A stretch of DNA of 64,000 nucleotides, taken from positions 4,278,001 to 4,342,000 of the forward strand of contig NZ_CP013650.1 of assembly GCF_001466725.1 (NCBI RefSeq). Reading direction: 5' to 3'. Shown here piece after piece: positions 56,217-62,690 of the stretch. The translations under genes and the position numbers were made by a program. The DNA is from Lacimicrobium alkaliphilum (GTDB lineage Bacteria; Pseudomonadota; Gammaproteobacteria; Enterobacterales; Alteromonadaceae). Below the pieces are notes generated by a model that did no database searches, was not told the DNA's origin, and saw nothing but the letters and a program-made list of their open reading frames with translations. The stretch's first letter is position 1. The number at the start of each line of letters is the position of its first letter.

Positions 56217-57119
56217 ATGTCTGATGCACCCATGGTGACACTAACACCGCCGGGCACACCTTTTCATATGGCGAATACCGCCACGCAACCTGAATCCGAT
56301 TGCCTCAATCTTATCGGTTTTGGTTTTGATGGCACCGCCTGTTTTCGCAAAGGTACCCGCAATGGCCCCGATGCCCTGCGTGATGTTTCAGAGGATATCG
56401 AGAGCTATTCTCCTTATCTGGATGCGGATCTGGAACAATGCCGCTTTGTGGATATGGGCAATCTGCAACTGGGCGTCAGTGACGATGTGGAGCAGCAGTG
56501 GCAAAGTGCTACTGATGATTTTGCGCGCTTATTTGGCGCCCTGGATCTGGAAAAAGAGAAAATCCGCATCATGACCCTGGGGGGCGAGCACTCTATCTCC
56601 TATGCCCCGATTAAAAAATACCTTGAGCAATATCCCGATCTGGTGTTGGTGCATCTGGATGCCCATGCGGATTTGCGTGATGGCTATGAAGGCTATCATT
56701 TTTCTCATGCGTCCATTATCCGCCGGGCGCTGGATCATTTTGGTCCCGATCATCAACTGATCCAGTACGGTATCCGTTCCGGTACCAAAGAGGAATATCA
56801 GTGGATGCGTGAGAATAAAACCATCCGCACCTCCAGAGACAGTTTTCTGCAGGATATCGCTGCCATTTCTGCAAACAGACCGGTGTATCTGACCCTGGAT
56901 CTGGATTACTTTGATCCCAGCTTTCTGCCCGGCACCGGCACTCCTGAGCCCGGCGGAGAAGATTTTCACTCCTTTGTGAAACTGATCAAGTTGCTCAGAG
57001 GTAAAAATCTGGTGGGCTGTGATGTGGTGGAGCTGTCACCGGAAATCGACAGCTCCGGCAACAGTGCCGTATTTGCTGCTAAAGTGGTACGTGAACTGAT
57101 TCTTTGCATGCAGGCCTGA
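56217..57119 (+). CDS. speB: Agmatinase
   Basis: A 300-residue ureohydrolase that splits agmatine into putrescine and urea. Manganese ligands: GGEHSISYAPIKKY (His), LVHLDAHADLRDGYEG (Asp-x-His-x-Asp) and LTLDLDYFDPSFLPGTGTPEPGG (Asp-x-Asp). The ATG at 56217 gives the usual length (E. coli 306); a longer in-frame start at 56130 is unlikely. speA follows in the same direction, so the pair completes the arginine-to-putrescine route, with a hairpin in the gap. Confidence 0.94.
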   Translation: MSDAPMVTLTPPGTPFHMANTATQPESDCLNLIGFGFDGTACFRKGTRNGPDALRDVSEDIESYSPYLDADLEQCRFVDMGNLQLGVSDDVEQQWQSATDDFARLFGALDLEKEKIRIMTLGGEHSISYAPIKKYLEQYPDLVLVHLDAHADLRDGYEGYHFSHASIIRRALDHFGPDHQLIQYGIRSGTKEEYQWMRENKTIRTSRDSFLQDIAAISANRPVYLTLDLDYFDPSFLPGTGTPEPGGEDFHSFVKLIKLLRGKNLVGCDVVELSPEIDSSGNSAVFAAKVVRELILCMQA

Positions 57120-57179
57120 GCAATCTTGCTCAACCTGTTGATTTGAATTTATACAGGTCGACAAACAGCTGAATAAATC

Positions 57180-57198
57180 AGGAGCCTGTCAGGCTCCT
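57180..57198 (+). promoter_or_regulatory. Hairpin between speB and speA
   Basis: AGGAGCCT-GTC-AGGCTCCT is a perfect 8-bp stem with a three-base loop. Eight bases further on, a pyrimidine tract (TTTTTCTTTTTTT, 57207-57219) leads straight into the speA ribosome-binding site. It could be a terminator with readthrough, or a translational control element for speA. Confidence 0.6.
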
Positions 57199-57232
57199 GG
57201 GTCGACTTTTTCTTTTTTTGGGAGATAACATA

Positions 57233-59149
57233 TTGGCGAACTGGACGATTGATGATGCCGAACGGCTTTACCGGGTAAAACGCTGGGGCGGTGGCTATTT
57301 TGAAGTGGGAGAAAACGGTAATCTGCATATTACTCCGGCCTTTGATAACCCCGATGTCAGAATTGATTTCAACACCGTGATCGAAGAGATCAAGCAGGAA
57401 GGCGTGCAGTTTCCTGTGGTGGTGCGTTTTCACGACATCCTGCGTTCTCAGGTGGCACAATTAAACCAGACCTTTCGCCAGAGTATCAAAGAGGCTGAGT
57501 ATCAGGGCCGTTACCAGGGTGTTTATCCGGTTAAAGTTAACCAGATGCGCGAAGTGGTGGAAGAGATCGTCGATGCCGGTGAGCCCTATGATTATGGCCT
57601 CGAGGCTGGCTCAAAGGCTGAGTTGTTGACCGTATTGTCTTTTGAAACCAGTGAAAATGCCCTGACCATACTCAATGGCTACAAAGATGAAGAATTTATG
57701 CGTCTTGCACTGCTTGGTCGCAAGCTGGGGCGCAATATTATTGTGGTGGTAGAAAAGTACTCGGAGCTGCTGTCTCTGGTGCGGATCGCCAAAGAGCTGA
57801 ATATCGACCCTATTATTGGGGTGCGTTCGAAGATGACCGTTAAAGGTCGCGGCAAGTGGGAAAGCTCCGGTGGTGATCGGGCCAAATTTGGCCTCACCAT
57901 TGCCGAGATCATCAATGCTGCCAAATATCTGCAGGAGCAGGGCTTGGGTCATTGCCTGAAACTGCTGCATTTTCATATCGGCTCTCAGCTTACTGATATC
58001 CGCTCGGTAAAAGACGCCGTGGCCGAAGGCGGCCGCATCTATGCTGAATTGCGCAAAATGGGCGTCGACATGCAGTATGTGGATGTGGGTGGTGGCCTGG
58101 GAGTGGATTACGATGGCAGTCAGTCTACCAGTGACTCCTCCCGCAACTACAGCATGCAGGAGTATGTGGCCGATGTGGTCTATGGCATGAAAGAGATCTG
58201 CGATCTGGAGGAGGTGCCCCATCCTAATCTGGTCAGTGAAAGTGGCCGCGCCATTACTGCCCATCATAGTTGTGTGATCACCCAGATAGTCGGTGAGATC
58301 AAAAACAGTGATATTCAGTTTGATACCCAGGCCGCAGAAGACGAGCATGTGCTGGTCAGCAATATGCGCGATCTGGTGCCATCCTTCGATAACGGCGGCA
58401 GTTTGCAGGAGATTTTCAATGACGCCTCGCAGTGGAAAGAACAGGCCATTGAGGCCTTTAAACTGCGGGTGATTTCATTAGAAGAGCTGGCCAAGCTGGA
58501 AACCCTGTACTGGCAGATTATGGCGCGCCTGAATCAGGAGCTGAAGCAGGCTGAATTTGTGCCGGAAGAGCTCAAAGGTCTGGAATACGCGCTGTCTTCC
58601 CAGTATCTGTGTAACTTTTCGATTTTTCAGTCGGCTGCGGATACCTGGGCTATCGATCAGGTCTTGCCCGTAGTACCGATTACGCGAATGAATGAAGAGC
58701 CTTCGGTAAACTGCTCGCTGGTGGACATTACCTGCGACAGCGATGGCAAGATCGACCAGTTTATCGGCGAAGAGGGCATTTCTGATGTGCTGCACCTGCA
58801 TAAGCTCAAACCCGGTGAAGAATATTATGTGGGCCTGTTTCTGACCGGCGCTTATCAGGATGTGATGGGCGATATGCATAACCTGTTCGGGCGCTTAAAT
58901 GAAGTACATATCTTCAGTGACGATGACGACCCGGCGGATTTTTATATCGAAGAAGTGGTCACCGGCTCATCGGTCAGCGGTGTGCTGTCGATCATGCAGT
59001 ATAACCCTTCGGCCATGGCCAAAGATGTGAAACGCTTTATCGACAAACAGGTCGCAGCGGGCAATATCAAACCCAGAGAAGGGGTGAAGTGGACAGATTT
59101 CTATGAAGACTGTCTGCATGGGTATACATACATGAAAACCGGCAAATAA
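57233..59149 (+). CDS. speA: Biosynthetic arginine decarboxylase
   Basis: A 638-residue PLP enzyme (fold III) that decarboxylates arginine to agmatine. PVKVNQMREVVEEIV carries the PLP lysine; HFHIGSQLTDI, DVGGGLGVDYDG and SESGRAITAHH are the fold-III motifs; LVDITCDSDGKIDQFIG and TGAYQDVMGDMHNLFG are specific to SpeA. The TTG at 57233 (MANWTIDDAERLYRV) with GGGAG eight bases upstream is the probable start; another TTG at 57218 has no ribosome-binding site. Confidence 0.95.
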   Translation: MANWTIDDAERLYRVKRWGGGYFEVGENGNLHITPAFDNPDVRIDFNTVIEEIKQEGVQFPVVVRFHDILRSQVAQLNQTFRQSIKEAEYQGRYQGVYPVKVNQMREVVEEIVDAGEPYDYGLEAGSKAELLTVLSFETSENALTILNGYKDEEFMRLALLGRKLGRNIIVVVEKYSELLSLVRIAKELNIDPIIGVRSKMTVKGRGKWESSGGDRAKFGLTIAEIINAAKYLQEQGLGHCLKLLHFHIGSQLTDIRSVKDAVAEGGRIYAELRKMGVDMQYVDVGGGLGVDYDGSQSTSDSSRNYSMQEYVADVVYGMKEICDLEEVPHPNLVSESGRAITAHHSCVITQIVGEIKNSDIQFDTQAAEDEHVLVSNMRDLVPSFDNGGSLQEIFNDASQWKEQAIEAFKLRVISLEELAKLETLYWQIMARLNQELKQAEFVPEELKGLEYALSSQYLCNFSIFQSAADTWAIDQVLPVVPITRMNEEPSVNCSLVDITCDSDGKIDQFIGEEGISDVLHLHKLKPGEEYYVGLFLTGAYQDVMGDMHNLFGRLNEVHIFSDDDDPADFYIEEVVTGSSVSGVLSIMQYNPSAMAKDVKRFIDKQVAAGNIKPREGVKWTDFYEDCLHGYTYMKTGK

Positions 59150-59162
59150 CAGGAGCGGGCAA

Positions 59163-59795
59163 ATGGCGCAATATCGGGTAGGGATACTGATTTTCGAGGA
59201 TGTGGAGGTGCTGGATTTTTGTGGTCCTTTTGAAGTGTTTGCCACCACACGCCTGAAAGAACCCCGTCAGCGCCAGGATCCATCTCCCTTCGAGGTGGTG
59301 TTAATTGCCGAGCGGACCGATGCCGTTACCACCACCGGTGGCATGCAGGTGATGCCCCATACCACGCTGGAACAATGCCCGAAACTGGATATTCTGATTG
59401 TGCCCGGCGGTTGGGGCACCCGCGAGCTGGTCACAAACCAGAGGGTTCTGGATTGGCTCGCACAACAGGCCGGGCAGGTCAAAACCCTGGCATCAGTTTG
59501 TACCGGCTCCATGGTACTGGCTCAGGCGGGTCTTCTGAATGGTCTCGAAGCTACCACACACTGGCGCTCCTTAGAGCGGATGCGGGATAGTTTTGCAGAG
59601 GTCAGGGTCGCCTTTGATAAGCACTATGTGTTTCAGGGAAACATTTGCACCAGTGCCGGTATTTCAGCGGGAATTGATATGTCATTGAAGCTGGTGGCGC
59701 ACTACGTGGGGGAGCAGGTGGCCCGCGCAACGGCAAAGCATATGGAATACCCTTACCCGGAGTCTGATGCGCGTCGTATTGAGGTGTTTGAGTGA
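59163..59795 (+). CDS. DJ-1/PfpI family protein (class I glutamine amidotransferase-like)
   Basis: A 210-residue cytoplasmic protein. GILIFEDVEVLDFCGPFEVF, LIVPGGWGTREL and the nucleophile elbow ASVCTGSMVLAQAGLL (Cys) are the DJ-1/PfpI motifs, with THWRS following as in isonitrile hydratase-like members and the N-terminal domain of GATase-type AraC regulators. The reaction is unknown. It starts 13 bases after speA and is likely in its transcript. A TGATACC/GGTATCA hairpin overlaps its stop codon (59793-59811). Confidence 0.85.
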   Translation: MAQYRVGILIFEDVEVLDFCGPFEVFATTRLKEPRQRQDPSPFEVVLIAERTDAVTTTGGMQVMPHTTLEQCPKLDILIVPGGWGTRELVTNQRVLDWLAQQAGQVKTLASVCTGSMVLAQAGLLNGLEATTHWRSLERMRDSFAEVRVAFDKHYVFQGNICTSAGISAGIDMSLKLVAHYVGEQVARATAKHMEYPYPESDARRIEVFE

Positions 59796-60113
59796 TACCG
59801 ATGAGGTATCAGCTAAAGCTCAATTACCCATATTGTCAGCAGCCCGCGTTGCGCTGGTGGCACTATACGTTCAGTTAACACTAATACCCGTAATTAAAAA
59901 GCCGTAAAGCCCAGAGCGGAGGCGGCTTAGAGCGCAGACTGTGTGAATACTCGAAGATCTCTCAACCCGTTTGATCTGTTTCTTTCCGGCCGCCGGTCCC
60001 GTTGTGTGTTTACATGGATATTAGGGTTATAGGTGTCTGAGCGGTTGGTGGTTTAGCTAAGAGTGACAGTGATAAGTCAGCTTATTGCAGGTTAAATGTA
60101 GTGTAAAAAGGCA
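59796..60113. other. 318-base gap between the DJ-1 gene and the IS element
   Basis: It contains the left end of the IS (from about 60094) and roughly 300 bases of unrecognised sequence. Short strings such as CACTAATACCCGTAATTAAAAAGCCG look intergenic. No gene, RNA or clear terminator was found apart from the hairpin at the DJ-1 stop codon. Confidence 0.5.
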
Positions 60114-60680
60114 TTATCCGGCCTTCAGCATGGATATCAGTCGACGGGTACCCACAATGGCTATCATCCGTTTGAGGTTATAGGCCAGTACGTGCAAGCT
60201 CATCTCGGTACTGACATTAGACAGACGTTTCATCAGGAAGTGGGTAGCTCCCATCCACATTTTAATTGTTCCGAAGGGATGTTCGACTGTCTGCTTACGT
60301 AACACGGTAGTTTCAGGTGAGGCCTCCAGTCGAGATTGCATTTCTTCAATCTCATCTTCATGAATCCAGCGCCTCATTTTCCTGGGTTCGTAAGATGATG
60401 TGGTGCACTTTTTGCGCATAGCGCAGTCTCTACAGGCAATATGATCTACGTAAACCTTTAGCTCTATACCCTTTTCCAGTGATTTCCTTTTGAAGGGGAG
60501 CTCGTTTCCGACGGGACAAATATACACGTCCTTATTCTTATCGTATTTAAACAGTGATTTGTTAAATATACCCTTGGCTTTAGAGCCAGAGGTATCACTT
60601 TGTGGCACCAGCGCCTTTGCTCCTAAGTCCTGTGTCGCTTTGATGTCTATACGACTGAAATAGCCTTTATCAGCGATCAC
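60114..60680 (-). CDS. IS1182-like transposase, C-terminal part (frame 2)
   Basis: A 188-residue continuation of the transposase: IADKGYFSRIDIKATQDLGAKALVPQSDTSG, a Cys-rich stretch (ICPVGNELPFKRK, HIACRDCAMRKKCTTS) and RKQTVEHPFGTIKMWMGATHFLMKR, which carries the last DDE glutamate in the VEHPFGTIK motif. It is read only after a shift at the A7 run at 60690-60696 (minus strand). With one A fewer, HKK joins DITVIADKG exactly. Whether it is expressed by slippage or is dead cannot be decided. Confidence 0.82.
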   Translation of the reverse strand: MIADKGYFSRIDIKATQDLGAKALVPQSDTSGSKAKGIFNKSLFKYDKNKDVYICPVGNELPFKRKSLEKGIELKVYVDHIACRDCAMRKKCTTSSYEPRKMRRWIHEDEIEEMQSRLEASPETTVLRKQTVEHPFGTIKMWMGATHFLMKRLSNVSTEMSLHVLAYNLKRMIAIVGTRRLISMLKAG

Positions 60681-61551
60681 GGTGATGTCTTTTTTTATGC
60701 AGCGCTTTTTGCACCTGTTCGGCGACCAGGGTGAGGTGGCCTCTGTCTGTAGTCATGATGATGTCATGACTGATAATCAGATGGTGCCTGGTATCCACTG
60801 CGCTTTGCACGTTGTAACAGACCTGCCGGTTCATGTTATCGGTTTTCATAAGCCGTGAATCCGGATCACTTAACGACAGTTGTTTATCAGGGTGTTGATT
60901 GACGGCTTTTTCTATCTCCTTCAACTCACTGAGTCTGTTTTTGAGCCAAGCCAACTTTTCCTTCATTAGTTGGGTCTGTTTCTCGTTGGCGTCTGACGCG
61001 TCTGCATTATCCAGTTTGTCCAGGTATTCGCTGATACTGGCTTCGATTCGGGCGATATGGTCTTTGGCTTTTTGTGAAGTGAAGTTATTCGCTTTGCTAT
61101 TCACGGCTTTGAACTTACTACCATCAATGGCAATGATTGAATCAGTGAGCATATTCATCTGGCGACAGAGTTCAACAAACTGTCGGCAGGCATTCTTGAT
61201 GCCCTTCCCGTTATCTTTCCTGAAGTCCGCAATGGTTTTAAAGTCAGGAGTCAGGCGTTCCAGCAGCCACATCAACTCTACGTTACGCTGAGTTTCCTTT
61301 TCCAGTCGTCGAGAGGATTGAATACGGTTTAGATAGCCGTATATGTAGAGTTTCAGAAGCGTTGCAGGATGGTAACCTGGACGACCAGTTTGCCTGGCTT
61401 GAACACGTTTAAAACCGAGGGCATCAAGGTTGATTTCATCGACGAAGACATCAATCACACGCACCGGATTATCTTCTGAAACGAAGTCATCCAGTGCTTC
61501 TGGAAATAGGGTTACCTGGTGTCGGCCCTGGCCTTGGATATGGTGAGACAT
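60670..61551 (-). CDS. IS1182-like transposase, N-terminal part (frame 1)
   Basis: About 293 residues. The N-terminal transposase domain (SEDNPVRVIDVFVDEINLDALGF, TGRPGYHPATLLKLYIYGYLNRIQSSRRLEKETQRNVELMWLL) is followed by the first catalytic aspartate in IIAIDGSKFKAVNSKANNF, a coiled-coil insertion, and DPDSRLMKTD...NVQSAVDTRHHLI. It ends early at HKKRHHRDR because of the A7 run. The ATG at 61551 (MSHHIQGQGRHQVTLFPE) is the likely start. Confidence 0.82.
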   Translation of the reverse strand: MSHHIQGQGRHQVTLFPEALDDFVSEDNPVRVIDVFVDEINLDALGFKRVQARQTGRPGYHPATLLKLYIYGYLNRIQSSRRLEKETQRNVELMWLLERLTPDFKTIADFRKDNGKGIKNACRQFVELCRQMNMLTDSIIAIDGSKFKAVNSKANNFTSQKAKDHIARIEASISEYLDKLDNADASDANEKQTQLMKEKLAWLKNRLSELKEIEKAVNQHPDKQLSLSDPDSRLMKTDNMNRQVCYNVQSAVDTRHHLIISHDIIMTTDRGHLTLVAEQVQKALHKKRHHRDR

Positions 61552-61615
61552 AGCAGCGCACAATGTGTTTTCTTTTTGTACTACTAATTTTAGTCAACCA
61601 CACAATTGAGGGGTG

Positions 61616-61726
61616 ATGTTAACCAGACCGATTGATCATATTAACGAGCTGTTTAGTCCAAAAGGTGATCAGGAGTTTTCACACAGCCTGAGCGAATTGC
61701 AGACATTGGACTTCTTTACCTTGTAA
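61616..61726 (+). CDS. Possible 36-residue ORF or gene remnant
   Basis: ATG at 61616 is preceded closely by GAGGGG and opens a 36-residue frame: MLTRPIDHINELFSPKGDQ then EFSHSLSELQTLDFFTL. It lies just outside the right end of the IS element. The sequence looks protein-like but matches nothing I know. It may be the remnant of a gene cut by the insertion. Confidence 0.3.
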   Translation: MLTRPIDHINELFSPKGDQEFSHSLSELQTLDFFTL

Positions 61727-61797
61727 GGTAGAGTAGCTTGACAGGAACAAAACCTTGCATTGGTTGATATAATAAGCTGTTAAATGTCAGGGACATC

Positions 61798-62046
61798 ATG
61801 AAGGAAAGTTACCCTTATTGGTGTGAGGATAGGCTAGGGTACAAATATAAGTGCTTAACTTGTGGAGCCTATGTCAAAGAAGGAACCAGAAAGTGCTACA
61901 GATGTAATAGCTGGTTTTCTCCTTCAGATGTTGACGAGATGATTCGATATTACATAGCGAACAGAAGAAAGAACTGGCCTCATATCATTTATTTTGTACT
62001 ATTCACCGCCGGGATGCTGGCCTTCTGTATTGGATTATGGTTTTGA
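61798..62046 (+). CDS. Small zinc-ribbon membrane protein, possible gene cassette
   Basis: An 82-residue protein. Cys19, Cys22, Cys33 and Cys36 (CLTC...CYRC) form a zinc ribbon, with an extra Cys9, and a C-terminal membrane helix follows (IIYFVLFTAGMLAFCIGLWF). It starts 12 bases after a GTTAAAT core-like site (61779-61785) and ends two bases before an attC-like sequence, the layout of an integron cassette. Function unknown. Confidence 0.65.
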   Translation: MKESYPYWCEDRLGYKYKCLTCGAYVKEGTRKCYRCNSWFSPSDVDEMIRYYIANRRKNWPHIIYFVLFTAGMLAFCIGLWF

Positions 62047-62048
62047 CA

Positions 62049-62150
62049 TATAACAAGGCCACTCAAATCGGACACAAACTCGCTGTCACTTTTCTTGCAA
62101 ACGGCACAACAAAAGCGCCATCAAGTTCGTGCCGCTGGTTGCGGCGTATA
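62049..62150 (+). repeat. attC-like site
   Basis: Begins TATAACAAGGCC, followed by ACTCAAATCGGACACAAACTCG, and ends GTTGCGGCGTATA. The ends are imperfectly complementary (TATAACAAGGCC against GGCGTATA, expected GGCGTTATA), and the TAACAAGGCC...CAAATCGGACACAAACTCGCTG string is familiar from chromosomal integron attC sites. It separates two small plus-strand ORFs. No integrase gene is in the window. Confidence 0.5.
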
Positions 62151-62166
62151 TTTACAGGAGCGAGAT

Positions 62167-62472
62167 GTGAGCAAGTATTCCATAATTGTTGATGGAAAAT
62201 TTCAGGAAGGATACGAAAAACACTTTCCTGAGTATTCACAAACTGTTCGCGACTATCTCAGCAAGCATAAGGGAGTTGTTATCCGCCGACAGAAAATTAT
62301 CAAGACATTATATGGAAATCGGTTCCCTGATTTGGTTATGCTCATTGATTTTCCTAGCAAGGAGGTTGCCGAATCAATATTTTTCGCTAAAGAATATCTT
62401 GATATCATTCCTCTCAGAGAAAAAATATTCAAAGAATTCAATATGTACTTGGCTCCGAATGAAAAAATCTAA
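62167..62472 (+). CDS. DUF1330-like small protein, possible gene cassette
   Basis: A 101-residue protein starting at GTG 62167 with GGAG six bases upstream. It reads SKYSIIVDGKFQEGYEKHFPEYSQTV, then NRFPDLVMLIDFPSKEVAESIFFAKEYLDIIPLREKIFKEF, the DUF1330 ferredoxin-like pattern. The longer frame from 62095 runs through the attC-like site and is not coding. Its AT-rich codon use differs from the core genes. It begins 16 bases after the attC-like site, consistent with a cassette array. Confidence 0.7.
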   Translation: MSKYSIIVDGKFQEGYEKHFPEYSQTVRDYLSKHKGVVIRRQKIIKTLYGNRFPDLVMLIDFPSKEVAESIFFAKEYLDIIPLREKIFKEFNMYLAPNEKI

Positions 62473-62545
62473 TCGGGTAACCGGGGTTATCTAGCCCCCA
62501 GTCCCCCACAACACCCTGCATGCGGCTCCGCACAGGGCGTTTTAT
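62471..62545 (-). other. Possible 3' end of a group II intron
   Basis: On the minus strand the stretch reads ACGCCCTGTGCGGAGCCGCA, TGCAGGGTGTTGTGGGGG, then a CTGGGGGCTAGATAACCCCGG hairpin ending TTACCCGATT. A CCCTGTGCGG/CCGCATGCAGGG hairpin followed by a short hairpin and a TACCCGAT-type end resembles domains V-VI and the 3' boundary of some bacterial group II introns. No maturase gene is present, so it would be a remnant. It starts exactly at the stop codon of the DUF1330-like ORF. Confidence 0.35.
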
Positions 62546-62680
62546 TCAGGATAGTGAAGCTCTTGATTCAATCAATCCCGCCTGTTTCAGGTAAACATCG
62601 AACAGCGCTGGGTCAGGTCTTGCACTGTGCAGAAGGATCTCTTCTGGTACATAGCCGCCCCTAAAGTTGGAGACGGCCCT
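62546..62680 (-). pseudogene. C-terminal fragment of an unidentified protein
   Basis: A minus-strand frame ends FRGGYVPEEILLHSARPDPA then LFDVYLKQAGLIESRASLS and a stop at 62546. The segment looks protein-like. Upstream residues (GGCYHFACGANTL) appear to be read through non-coding sequence and the frame enters the next gene at 62691. I do not recognise the family. It may be the remains of a gene lost when the adjacent mobile DNA arrived. Confidence 0.35.
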
Positions 62681-62690
62681 GGTTAATGTA

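Larger units (their letters stand above)
60094..61590 (-). mobile_element. IS1182-family-like insertion sequence
   Basis: About 1.5 kb with a transposase in two overlapping minus-strand frames and terminal inverted repeats. GTAGTGTAAAAAG at 60098-60110 matches, in reverse complement, CTTTTTGTACTAC at 61572-61584 (11 of 13). Exact outer ends and a target duplication could not be fixed from the flanks. It marks the start of a region of mobile DNA. Confidence 0.8.
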
